Shown here one piece after another: positions 1-6,374 of a DNA stretch of 9,962 nucleotides. This DNA comes from DATEMK01 sp035275625 (lineage in GTDB: Bacteria > Bacteroidota > Bacteroidia > AKYH767-A > OLB10). The position numbers and the translations under genes are program-made. The stretch spans positions 1 to 9,962 of the forward strand of contig DATEMK010000243.1 in the NCBI GenBank assembly GCA_035275625.1, given 5' to 3'. Positions within the stretch are counted from its first letter, which is position 1. Each line of letters opens with the position of its first letter. The notes beneath the pieces were generated by a model. That model did no database searches, was not told the origin of the DNA, and saw only the letters and a program-made list of their open reading frames with translations.

Positions 1-60
1 TTAAATCCAATAATACGTTTAATCATGACTTGTCCCGATGCATCGGGAGTTCAGACAATT
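1..60 (-). repeat. Duplicate of the leader and start region of the sorting-domain gene
   Basis: Read on the minus strand, this segment begins AATTGTCTGAAC and continues to ACAAGTcATGATTAAACG. The same two blocks, in the same order and nearly the same spacing, lie over the start of the secreted-protein gene at 1724-1783. The ATG at 24-26 opens a frame, M-I-K-R-I-I-G-F, that leaves the window after eight codons. This could be the start of a tandem paralogue 35 nt downstream of the sorting-domain gene. It could equally be a dispersed intergenic repeat: from memory, elements of the TTGTCTGAAC...GATTAAA type are common in Bacteroidota genomes. The window is too short to decide, so no partial gene is called. 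Confidence 0.6.
33..48. repeat. Perfect 16-bp palindrome TCCCGATGCATCGGGA
   Basis: The sequence equals its own reverse complement over 16 bases. It replaces a non-palindromic stretch at the matching place in the other copy of the leader (about 1760-1772), so it looks inserted into, or diverged within, the repeat. CCCGAT...ATCGGG palindromes recur in Bacteroidota genomes as I recall; no function is evident. Confidence 0.6.
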
Positions 61-1749
61 TTATTCAATCACCAGTTTCTTATTCTCAAACCATTCCCCC
101 TCTCCCACTCTCACCAAATAAATTCCTTTTGCAAGAAAAGAAACATCCAGCTGTGCGGCAGTTTCCCCTCTCCTTTGGAGAGGGGTCAGGGGTGAGGTAA
201 AAACCCTTTCCCCCATCATATTTATTATTTCACACTCCAGTGGTGCGTTATGTTTTGTGTTAAGGGTGAGTTGGGTAGTGCCGGTTGTAGGATTGGGGAA
301 TAATTGAAGATTGAATGGTGATGATTGAAGATTGGGAACGGAAGTAATTGAATCGGGATCAAGTTTTGCAATAAAAAAATCTGAATATCCCGGGGTACCT
401 GTATGCATAAGAGATATAGCGCCAAAAGTAACAGGACCATTATTAAAAGTTCCTGTTGCAATAACATTTCCATCAGAATCGGAGATGGTTCCATACCCAA
501 TCTCACTTCCACTTCCAGTAGTAGAGATAGCCCAGATTGAATTGCCGGAAGCATCATATTTTGTGACAAACAAATCACCATAACCGGTATTTGTCAGTGT
601 GCTTGTTCCGAAAGAGATAAGAGAACTGGAAAATGTCCCCGTTACAATAATATTTCCTCCTGTAACTGACGCAATACTATATCCTACTTCCGAGTTAGTT
701 CCACCTGCCGAGTTTGCCCACATTACATTGCCTGACGAATCATATTTTGCAACAAAAATGTCATTAGATCCATTATTAGCTAGCGTTATGGTATTAAATG
801 TTAGAACAGTGCTGGCAAAATAACCTGTTAAAATGCTATTATCATACTTATCAATTGAAATACTGTATGCCCTCTCTTCATTTAGCCCTTCTGCTGATCG
901 TGCCCAAAGTACATTACCCGATGAATCATATTTGACAACAAAAATATCACCATCAGGCGAGCCAGAATTTGTAATTGTTGTAGTTCCGAAGGTAATTGAA
1001 GAACTCCTGAAATAACCCGTTGCCATTATATTTCCTGTTACACCAACAGAAACACTGCAACCCTGATCAGAATCAGCACCGCCTGCAGATTTTACCCAGA
1101 CATTGTTGCCAGCAGAATCATATTTCGCAACAAATAAATCAACTATCCCGCTATTAATTAAAGTAGTTCCACCAACTGAGATTAAAGGGCTGAGGAAGGT
1201 ATTCATTGTGATGATATTTCCTGAGAGATCAGTTGCAACACTTATTGCACCATCTTCATCGGTCCCTCCAGATGAATTTGCCCAAATGACATTACCCGAA
1301 GAATCGAATTTTACAATAAATATATCGGTGTACCCCGGATTGGCATTTATCAATGTCGTAGTCCCAAAGGTAATTGCAGAACTTCTAAAAGCACCGGTTG
1401 CTATGATATTTCCATCTAAATCAGTTGTGATGCCCTCCCCGAAATCATCTTCATTTCCGCCAGCTCCTTTTGCCCATAGTACATTTCCGGAAGGATCATA
1501 CTTCACAACAAAAATATCATAAGAACCTCCACTGGTTAACGTTATTGCACCAAAAGTGATGGAACTATTTTCAAAAAAACCTATAGCAATAATATTTCCT
1601 GCTGCATCCGTTGCAACATTCTTCCCTCCATCAATAGCTGTTCCACCCGCGCTCTTTGCCCACATCCAATCAGGTACTTGTGCAAGCGAAGTATTAAAAA
1701 TTCCTACGCATCCAAAAATCAAAACAATCCTCATAATCCGTTTAATCAT
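61..1749 (-). CDS. Secreted SBBP-repeat protein with C-terminal T9SS type A sorting domain
   Basis: This 562-residue protein is predicted to be exported and delivered to the cell surface by the type IX secretion system; its ligand or activity is unknown. The N-terminus has lysine/arginine, then a hydrophobic stretch ending in SLAQ near residue 24, a Sec signal peptide. Residues 25-475 hold seven copies of a 62-65-residue repeat with the pattern DIFVxKYDSSGNVxWAxSAGG followed by GNIIxTGxF and SxITFGTTTL. This is the SBBP-type beta-propeller pattern, possibly one seven-bladed propeller. Residues 477-562 are the sorting domain (LFPNPTTG near the start, then MMGERVF, LAKGIYLVRV and a terminal KKLVIE). 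Residues 518-530 (SPLTPLQRRGE) interrupt it and come from a dispersed DNA repeat. The annotated start lies inside another repeat; Met6 would also give a good signal peptide. No catalytic domain is visible. The family call is firm, the function unknown. Confidence 0.9.
   Translation of the reverse strand: MIKRIMRIVLIFGCVGIFNTSLAQVPDWMWAKSAGGTAIDGGKNVATDAAGNIIAIGFFENSSITFGAITLTSGGSYDIFVVKYDPSGNVLWAKGAGGNEDDFGEGITTDLDGNIIATGAFRSSAITFGTTTLINANPGYTDIFIVKFDSSGNVIWANSSGGTDEDGAISVATDLSGNIITMNTFLSPLISVGGTTLINSGIVDLFVAKYDSAGNNVWVKSAGGADSDQGCSVSVGVTGNIMATGYFRSSSITFGTTTITNSGSPDGDIFVVKYDSSGNVLWARSAEGLNEERAYSISIDKYDNSILTGYFASTVLTFNTITLANNGSNDIFVAKYDSSGNVMWANSAGGTNSEVGYSIASVTGGNIIVTGTFSSSLISFGTSTLTNTGYGDLFVTKYDASGNSIWAISTTGSGSEIGYGTISDSDGNVIATGTFNNGPVTFGAISLMHTGTPGYSDFFIAKLDPDSITSVPNLQSSPFNLQLFPNPTTGTTQLTLNTKHNAPLECEIINMMGERVFTSPLTPLQRRGETAAQLDVSFLAKGIYLVRVGEGEWFENKKLVIE
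162..199. repeat. C-rich dispersed hairpin element inside the T9SS domain
   Basis: CCCCTCTCC (165-173) and GGAGAGGGG (177-185) form a perfect 9-bp stem around TTT, followed by TCAGGGGTGAGG (186-197). On the minus strand it reads CCTCACCCC-TGA-CCCCTCTCC-AAA-GGAGAGGGG and is translated in frame as SPLTPLQRRGE. A second, intergenic copy is at 9702-9733. I recall elements of this form as widespread intergenic repeats in Bacteroidota; copy number in this genome cannot be seen. Confidence 0.85.
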
Positions 1750-1783
1750 AACTTGTCTCGTTTACGGAAGTTCAGACAATTCA
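1724..1783 (-). repeat. Leader/start repeat overlapping the start of the sorting-domain gene
   Basis: On the minus strand this contains AATTGTCTGAAC (1772-1783) and then ACAAGTtATGATTAAACG, matching the copy at 1-60 apart from a few substitutions and a 2-nt length difference between the blocks. The repeat covers the leader, the start codon and the first codons of the signal peptide, so start assignment and transcription signals of this gene are uncertain. A 12-codon upstream frame starting MNCLNF ends in TGA overlapping the gene's ATG (ATGA), but it is not preserved in the other copy. Confidence 0.6.
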
Positions 1784-1853
1784 TACACTTTTCCTCATCG
1801 AAAGTACTCCTTTTAATTATAACAAACAAATAAATTAAACCCTTCCACAACAT

Positions 1854-1875
1854 TTTACAATTTGCAAATTGTAAA
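1854..1875. repeat. Perfect 22-bp palindrome
   Basis: The half-site TTTACAATTTG (1854-1864) is followed directly by its exact reverse complement CAAATTGTAAA (1865-1875), with no spacer. It could form a cruciform or be a symmetric protein-binding site. It lies about 105 nt upstream of the sorting-domain gene's start. There is no T-tract that would make it a clear terminator. Confidence 0.7.
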
Positions 1876-2078
1876 TCAAAAACTGTAAAAGACATTTCAA
1901 AAAAATTAATTAGTAATTTATAAAACTTGCAAACAGATGTTATTTTCCGTAAGCATGATTTATAAAAGCGCAAAGACATTTCAAAATTGAAAACTCCGTT
2001 TAAAATCCCGGAAACTGTTATGACCATGCGCAAAACAGTTGCAACAAAGTGTAAAATTGAAGTGACCAGGTGATTCCG

Positions 2079-2117
2079 CTAATTAAAACATTCGTGTTAA
2101 TTAGTGTAATTCGGGGC
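2079..2117. repeat. ATTCGTGTTAATTAG-type repeat with 8-bp inverted arms
   Basis: CTAATTAA (2079-2086) and TTAATTAG (2097-2104) are perfect inverted arms around a 10-nt centre, followed by TGTAATTCGGGGC. The phrase ATTCGTGTTAATTAG...TGTAATTCG resembles an intergenic repeat I recall from many Bacteroidota genomes. It lies 20 nt past the stop codon of the small membrane-protein gene and might end its transcript, although no clear U-tract follows on that strand. Confidence 0.5.
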
Positions 2118-2136
2118 AAAAAAATCCCTAAACCTC

Positions 2137-2277
2137 TTAGCCTAAATCCAAAGTCCTTGACCCGATTCCCCACCAGGCAAATATGCAAACCAAAAAAGTA
2201 ATCGCCATCAAAATCCAGATCAGGGCAAATGCCCCCGAACCGCCCGGGTATAAATAAGTTTTCAAAAATTTTTTCAT
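2137..2277 (-). CDS. Small single-pass membrane protein, 46 residues
   Basis: The ATG at 2277 opens a 46-codon frame ending in TAA. The protein starts MKKFLKTYLYPGG, so the N-terminus is basic. It then has a hydrophobic segment at about residues 16-37 containing ALIWILMAI and CIFAWWGIG, and a short tail ending in LDLG. This gives one membrane helix, probably with the lysine-rich end in the cytoplasm. The GC-richer coding stretch stands out from the AT-rich flanks, and the leader is A-rich (TAAACTAAAAAG just before ATG), as is usual in Bacteroidota. I do not recognise a family. It sits alone between two repeat-rich spacers on the same strand as its neighbours. Possible roles such as a membrane-complex accessory subunit are guesses; its small size means it could still be a chance frame. 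Confidence 0.6.
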   Translation of the reverse strand: MKKFLKTYLYPGGSGAFALIWILMAITFLVCIFAWWGIGSRTLDLG

Positions 2278-2337
2278 CTTTTTAGTTTAAGTTATGAGTT
2301 GTGAATTATTAAGTTTAGAGTTATTTATTTGTAATTA

Positions 2338-2490
2338 TTACATTGCTGCATTGTTACATGTTACATTGTTACATTGTTACATTGCTATATTGTTATATTG
2401 TTATATTGTTATATTGTTCGCAAAGCGGGTTTTAGCAATAGAACAATATAACAATATAACAATTCTTTTTTCAACAATTTAACAATTTAT
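2338..2490. repeat. Period-8 (TTAYATTG) array forming a long hairpin
   Basis: Octamers of the TTACATTG/TTATATTG type run from 2338 to 2416 (ten units, one a base short). A GC-richer core TTCGCAAAGCGGGTTTTAG (2417-2435) follows, then complementary octamers CAATAGAA and CAATATAA twice (2436-2459), and further CAATTTAA units to 2490. ATATTGTTATATTGTT (2403-2418) pairs perfectly with 2442-2457, extendable outward with one mismatch. The array abuts the stop codon of the exonuclease gene, so on that strand it could act as a 3' hairpin or terminator. The same core recurs in opposite orientation at 3336-3353. Confidence 0.85.
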
Positions 2491-3261
2491 TTATTGTTTA
2501 TTAAAATTCCTCAGCCTTATCGAAGTAATCACTTGCTTGGTCTGCAGCGGAAAATCCCCTTTCATCATCCAGTCATAATACGAAGGTTCAATTTTAAAAA
2601 CCTCGTCCACCGTGCGTCCTTTATGCTTTCCGAAATTAAACACTTCCTGCTTGCTTTGATTAAAAACAATCCGTCCTGCAAGGTCCACATTGCTGTTATT
2701 GCATGAAAACTCATGGAGATAATCCACATCATTCTGCAAATCGGGGTATCGCTCCAGCTGCGCTTCCAGTACTTCTAACGTAGCAACAATATCCGCTTCT
2801 GCAGAATGCGCATTTTCAATTTCCTTCTGGCAATAAAACTTATAAGCCGCGTTCAGCGTACGCTGCTCCATCTTGTGAAAAATATTCTGTACATCCACTA
2901 ATTTTCTTCCTCTCACGTCAAACTGAATATCTGCGCGCAGAAACTCCTCCGCTAAAAGCGGTACATCAAATTTATTTGAATTATAACCCGCCAGGTCAGC
3001 CCCCTCCATAAAGTTGTTAATCTCATGAGCAATCTGCCTGAACGTGGGCGCATCTTTCACATCCTCATCATAGATGCCATGAATCTTAGATGCCCCCTCC
3101 GGAATCGGCATTTCAGGATTCACACGCTTCAATTTTATTTGCCGTGTATTATCAGGCATCACCTTAAGCACGGCAATTTCTACAATCCTGTCGCTGCCGA
3201 CATTCACGCCAGTAGTTTCAAGATCAAAAAAACAGATGGGTTTGGTTAGTTTGAGGTTCAT
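2491..3261 (-). CDS. DEDDh-family 3'-5' exonuclease with ExoX-like C-terminal domain
   Basis: This 256-residue protein belongs to the DnaQ/epsilon superfamily, which removes nucleotides from DNA 3' ends by two-metal catalysis. The five acidic/histidine ligands are visible: D13 and E15 in FFDLETTG, D99 in GYNSNKFDVPLL, and H152 and D157 in AHSAEADIVATLEVL. Residues about 5-170 are the nuclease domain. Residues 195-250 (FNFGKHKGRTVDEV, then YYDWMMKGDFP) match the C-terminal domain found in exodeoxyribonuclease X-like proteins. There is no polymerase domain, so this is a stand-alone exonuclease for repair, proofreading or RNA/DNA trimming; the substrate cannot be told from sequence. No signal peptide, so cytoplasmic. 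Hairpin arrays lie on both sides (2338-2490 and 3301-3381), so it is probably transcribed separately from its neighbours. The start is supported by the immediate beta-strand leading to DLETTG. Confidence 0.92.
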   Translation of the reverse strand: MNLKLTKPICFFDLETTGVNVGSDRIVEIAVLKVMPDNTRQIKLKRVNPEMPIPEGASKIHGIYDEDVKDAPTFRQIAHEINNFMEGADLAGYNSNKFDVPLLAEEFLRADIQFDVRGRKLVDVQNIFHKMEQRTLNAAYKFYCQKEIENAHSAEADIVATLEVLEAQLERYPDLQNDVDYLHEFSCNNSNVDLAGRIVFNQSKQEVFNFGKHKGRTVDEVFKIEPSYYDWMMKGDFPLQTKQVITSIRLRNFNKQ

Positions 3262-3300
3262 TTTTATTTATGATAAAGTCATTGTATTGTTGGTTTGCTT

Positions 3301-3381
3301 TATTGTTCTATTGTTATAGCTCTATTGTTATATTGTTAAAACCCGCTTGCGAACAATTTAACAATAGAACAATTTAACAAT
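3301..3381. repeat. Second period-8 hairpin array, inverted relative to the first
   Basis: TATTGTTC/TATTGTTA units (3301-3338) are followed by a core AAAACCCGCTTGCGAA (3338-3353) and complementary CAATTTAA/CAATAGAA units (3354-3381). The reverse complement of the core, TTCGCAAGCGGGTTTTAA, matches the core at 2417-2435 apart from one A inserted and the final base. The array starts right after the stop codon of the TPR/PD40 gene and lies in the 120-nt gap before the exonuclease gene, where it could form a 3' stem-loop for the upstream gene. Confidence 0.85.
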
Positions 3382-4971
3382 TCATTTCAACACATACACC
3401 AGCACCTTCTTATTCCCTTTCTCATCCCCTTTCACTTCAAAATCTTCATCCGCCTTCCCTATTTTCGGAGAACGGATTTTAATCCTGTAATCGCCTGCAG
3501 GCAATGAATAATTCACAATGCCTGTGGACATATTAGACATCAGGGTTCCCAATAATTCACCCGTGCTTTTTCTTGTAACCGTGCAAATAGCTTCTTTAAC
3601 AGGAAGGCCCGAAGGCGACATCACCCTTATTTTTACAAAAACACAAGGAGGATTAATCTGCGATTGTTTGAAAGTGAGTTTATAAATATCCGTTTCACCA
3701 TAACCGTCATCCCGGTGGGCCGAAATATAACCGACCATCCCCGTGCCGTTAAGCTGCAAATCATTATCATCAAACACCGTATTCACCGGGTAACCTAAAT
3801 TTTCTGCCTTCGACCATCCCTGCCGCGGATCGGGCTGCACAGATTTAAACATATCAAATCCTCCCATGCTGTTATGACCTTGTGATGCAAAAAACAATGT
3901 TTTCCCGTCAGGAAAAATAAACGGATTCATCTCATCGAAAGCCGTATTTATGCCATCACCTAAATTCACAGGCGCACTCCATTTGCCCGTGCCGGTATCT
4001 TTTTCACTCTTCCAGATATCCATTCCGCCTTTTGTTCCTTTCATATCCGCCACAAAATAAACCGTTCTGCCGTCAGGCGAAAGGCAGGCTCCGGGAATTT
4101 TACCTTTCGATTCAATCTGCTCTCCGAAAGGGATGATCTTGTTCCATTGTTTTCCCTTCAGCTCCGTGTAATAAATTTCACCGCTTGCATCACCGCCTTC
4201 ACGATACACCAGCATTTTTTCACCGTTTGGCGAAAGATACATAGCCTCATCATAGGTTTCGGTATTAATATTGGTGCCTGTTGATTTTGCTTTTGTCCAT
4301 GATGTATCCAGGTTGGTAGTATAATACACATCCGTAAGATATTCTCCAAAACCATCCAATAATCCCCCTAAATTTCCTTTACGGTTAGATGAAAAATAAA
4401 TCATCGTATCATTAGCGCCCACCACAGGCCGGTAGTCCGCGGTAGGTGAGTTTACTGATTTTCCTAAATTGTCAAAACGCACATCCACCGGTTTTTTCAT
4501 CAGGTCCAAAGCATTGTGGCACCATTCTATGTGCCGGTTAAGCATCAGCTTCGGATTTGTTTTACCGTGATTCGCCTCATTATATTTTTCGAAATTATCA
4601 ATCGCTTCGTTGAACTCATTATTGAAAAACAGCGCCTGGGCCTCATAATACAAAGCATCTTTTGGTGCATCCTTTCTCCCGATAACATTTTTCAGGTATA
4701 CGGCCGCCTGCTTCTTATCAATGTTTGTTTTGAGATAAGAAACGCCCAGCTTGTAATTAACATCAACATCATCCGGTTCGGCAACCTGCAAATTTTTATA
4801 ACGTATCAATGCTTCCTTGTAATTTTCATTTTTAAAAAATTCATCCGCATCTTTTTTCATCGCTTTAACCTGGTCTTTTGAAAGCTGTGGAGGCTTTGGC
4901 GGTTTTTTTTGCGCAAACAAAGAACCGGCAGAAAACAAAAACAACAGGGAGATGATGCAAATCTTTTTCAT
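3382..4971 (-). CDS. Secreted TPR-PD40 protein with C-terminal regulatory-like domain, PorE-like without OmpA domain
   Basis: The 529 residues start with a Sec signal peptide (MKKICIISLLFLFSAGSLFA, cleavage before Q21) without a lipobox. Residues about 35-160 are helical TPR-type repeats (DEFFKNENYKEALIRYKNL, AQALFFNNEFNEAIDNFEKY). Residues about 175-435 hold five PD40/TolB-like strands-and-turns: DYRPV...IYFSSNRKGN, DEAMYLSPNGEKMLVY, GACLSPDGRTVYFVAD with GGMDIWKS, NPFIFPDGKTLFFAS with GGFDMFKS, and ETDIYKL. Residues about 444-529 form a beta-rich carboxypeptidase-regulatory-like domain (VKIRVMSPSGLPVKEAICTV, LPAGDYRIKI). This is the order of the T9SS component PorE, but the peptidoglycan-binding OmpA domain that normally ends PorE is absent, and the stop directly precedes a repeat array. 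A periplasmic or outer-membrane scaffold role is inferred. It lies 17 nt after the E2 gene and may be cotranscribed with it. Confidence 0.85.
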   Translation of the reverse strand: MKKICIISLLFLFSAGSLFAQKKPPKPPQLSKDQVKAMKKDADEFFKNENYKEALIRYKNLQVAEPDDVDVNYKLGVSYLKTNIDKKQAAVYLKNVIGRKDAPKDALYYEAQALFFNNEFNEAIDNFEKYNEANHGKTNPKLMLNRHIEWCHNALDLMKKPVDVRFDNLGKSVNSPTADYRPVVGANDTMIYFSSNRKGNLGGLLDGFGEYLTDVYYTTNLDTSWTKAKSTGTNINTETYDEAMYLSPNGEKMLVYREGGDASGEIYYTELKGKQWNKIIPFGEQIESKGKIPGACLSPDGRTVYFVADMKGTKGGMDIWKSEKDTGTGKWSAPVNLGDGINTAFDEMNPFIFPDGKTLFFASQGHNSMGGFDMFKSVQPDPRQGWSKAENLGYPVNTVFDDNDLQLNGTGMVGYISAHRDDGYGETDIYKLTFKQSQINPPCVFVKIRVMSPSGLPVKEAICTVTRKSTGELLGTLMSNMSTGIVNYSLPAGDYRIKIRSPKIGKADEDFEVKGDEKGNKKVLVYVLK

Positions 4972-4988
4972 GTAAAAAAAATTTTAAT

Positions 4989-6338
4989 TCAGATGGTTCG
5001 GTTAATGTCAAACTGTTCGAGATAATCAGCCACGCGCCTTACAAAACTTCCGCCCAGCGCGCCATCCACCACACGATGGTCATAAGAATGCGATAAAAAC
5101 ATTTTACTCCTGATGCCAATGCTGTCACCTTCGGGAGTTTCAATTACCGAAGGAATTTTGCGTATCGCTCCAAGCGCCAGTATGGCCACCTGCGGTTGGT
5201 TGATAATGGGAGTTCCCATCACATTTCCAAACGTTCCGACATTTGAAATCGTGTAAGTCCCGCCCTGGATTTCATCCGGCATCAGTTTATTGTTACGCGC
5301 CCGGTTTGCAAGATCGTTAACAGTTTTTGTCAACCCGAGCAAATTCATGTAATCAGCATTCCGGATCACCGGAACAATAAGATTTCCGCTAGGCAAAGCA
5401 GTTGCCATCCCGATATTAATATTTTTCTTAACAATGATTTTTGTTCCGTCAACCGAAACATTGATCATCGGAAAGTCCCTGATGGCGCGTGCAACTGCTT
5501 CAAGAAATAAAGGAGTAAATGTAAGTTTTTCCTTTTCGCGTTTTTCAAATCCATCCTTCACTTTGTTGCGCCACATCACCATGTTCGTAACATCCGCTTC
5601 AACAAATGAAGTCACATGCGGTGAAGTATGCTTGCTCATCACCATATGATCCGCAATCAGCTTCCGCATACGGTCCATCTCGATAATTTCATTTTCACCT
5701 GAAGACGTGAAAACAACCTGTGGCGCTTTCGCGGAAGAAGAAGCGGAGGTAGGAGCCGGTGAAGGAGCAGAAATTTTTACTTCAAGCTGAGAAGTTATTT
5801 TTACTCTTCTTTCGAGATAACCAAGGATATCTTTTTTGGTTACGCGCGCTTCGGCACCTGTACCCTCAATAGATTCCAATTCAGCAGCAGTCACTCCTTC
5901 GGTTGCTGCAATCGTGCGGACAAGCGGAGAATAAAAACGGGCAGTACCATTACTTTTTGCAATCGATGGAGCAGGTATGTATGGAATTTTTTCTGCAACA
6001 ACTGCCGTTTCTTGTTGCTGCATATTATTATTGCCTTTTGCCGCTATCTCCTGCTTACTGACTTCTATCTTCTGACCTCCGACTTCCGACTTCTGACTTC
6101 CACTCGAAATAATTGCAATCACTGCACCCACCTTCACCACATCCCCTTCGTTAAATAATTTTTTTGTCAGGATTCCCTCCGTAGAAGAAGGAACTTCCGA
6201 ATCCACTTTATCTGTTGCAATTTCAAGAACCGATTCATCGGCATCCACATGGTCGCCTTCGTTCTTGAGCCATTTGATAATAGTTGCTTCTGCAACACTC
6301 TCGCCCATCTTGGGCATTTTCATTTCTACATCTGCCAT
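4989..6338 (-). CDS. 2-oxo acid dehydrogenase E2 (dihydrolipoamide acyltransferase)
   Basis: This 449-residue protein is the lipoylated acyltransferase core of a pyruvate, 2-oxoglutarate or branched-chain 2-oxo acid dehydrogenase complex, moving the acyl group from lipoate to CoA in the cytoplasm. Residues 1-78 are the lipoyl domain, with the lipoylated lysine K44 in EIATDKVDSE. Residues about 135-178 (FYSPLVRTIAATEGV, then VTKKDILGYLERR) are the peripheral subunit-binding domain for E1/E3. Residues about 217-445 are the catalytic domain, with H421 and D425 in SYDHRVVDGALGG. Linkers at 79-132 and 180-216 are low-complexity; the first is partly encoded by a period-7 DNA repeat. The start at MADVEMKMPKMGES is preferred over an in-frame ATG 13 codons upstream (6377), because E2 proteins begin at the lipoyl domain. 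No E1 or E3 gene lies in the window, so the substrate class cannot be fixed. Symbol left empty for that reason. Confidence 0.95.
   Translation of the reverse strand: MADVEMKMPKMGESVAEATIIKWLKNEGDHVDADESVLEIATDKVDSEVPSSTEGILTKKLFNEGDVVKVGAVIAIISSGSQKSEVGGQKIEVSKQEIAAKGNNNMQQQETAVVAEKIPYIPAPSIAKSNGTARFYSPLVRTIAATEGVTAAELESIEGTGAEARVTKKDILGYLERRVKITSQLEVKISAPSPAPTSASSSAKAPQVVFTSSGENEIIEMDRMRKLIADHMVMSKHTSPHVTSFVEADVTNMVMWRNKVKDGFEKREKEKLTFTPLFLEAVARAIRDFPMINVSVDGTKIIVKKNINIGMATALPSGNLIVPVIRNADYMNLLGLTKTVNDLANRARNNKLMPDEIQGGTYTISNVGTFGNVMGTPIINQPQVAILALGAIRKIPSVIETPEGDSIGIRSKMFLSHSYDHRVVDGALGGSFVRRVADYLEQFDINRTI
6058..6099. repeat. Period-7 (CYGACTT) array inside the E2 linker
   Basis: Six heptamers run head to tail: CTGACTT, CTATCTT, CTGACCT, CCGACTT, CCGACTT, CTGACTT, with a degenerate seventh (CCACTCG). 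Because seven is not a multiple of three, the protein reads through all three phases, giving the stretch SQKSEVGGQKIEVS, roughly residues 81-94 of E2. GAAGTCAGAAGTCGGAAG-type arrays are, as I recall, common between genes in Bacteroidota. Here the array lies in the flexible linker after the lipoyl domain. Confidence 0.8.
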
Positions 6339-6374
6339 GAAAAGTTTAATTAACAGTTTTAAATATTGAAGTGT

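Larger units (their letters stand above)
1784..2136. other. Gene-free AT-rich spacer with short repeats
   Basis: I see no convincing gene here. A 95-codon minus-strand frame at 1746-2033 is AT-rich, matches nothing I know and runs into the leader repeat. The spacer holds a 22-bp palindrome (1854-1875), a 14-nt direct repeat AAGACATTTCAAAA (1889-1902 and 1973-1986), a 10-nt direct repeat ATTTATAAAA (1916-1925 and 1958-1967), and an imperfect hairpin repeat at 2079-2117. It separates the small membrane-protein gene from the sorting-domain gene, both on the minus strand. No good TAnnTTTG box was found for the latter. Confidence 0.55.

Noticed and set aside
332..1816. Series of plus-strand open frames opposite the sorting-domain gene, with recurring TLPDESYFxTK
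   Set aside because: These are antisense shadows of the seven repeats; the recurring motif is the complement of the DSSGNV-type segment.
1746..2033. 95-codon minus-strand open frame ending at the start of the sorting-domain gene
   Set aside because: Composition follows the AT-rich spacer, it spans the 22-bp palindrome and direct repeats, it ends in the leader repeat, and it resembles no family I know. Its last 12 codons overlap the next ATG, but the other copy of that leader does not preserve the frame.
2294..2482. 62-codon plus-strand frame of leucine/isoleucine/tyrosine-rich protein
   Set aside because: It is the translation of the period-8 array (runs of CYIAILLYCYIVIL) rather than a coding sequence.
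2338..2490. CRISPR-like array
   Set aside because: Units are 8 bp with no unique spacers, the array contains complementary arms, and no cas genes are present.
4516..4881. 121-codon plus-strand frame
   Set aside because: It lies opposite the strongly supported TPR/PD40 gene and has no recognisable features; the same applies to the frames at 7247-7549 and 7745-7984 opposite the AddB-like gene.
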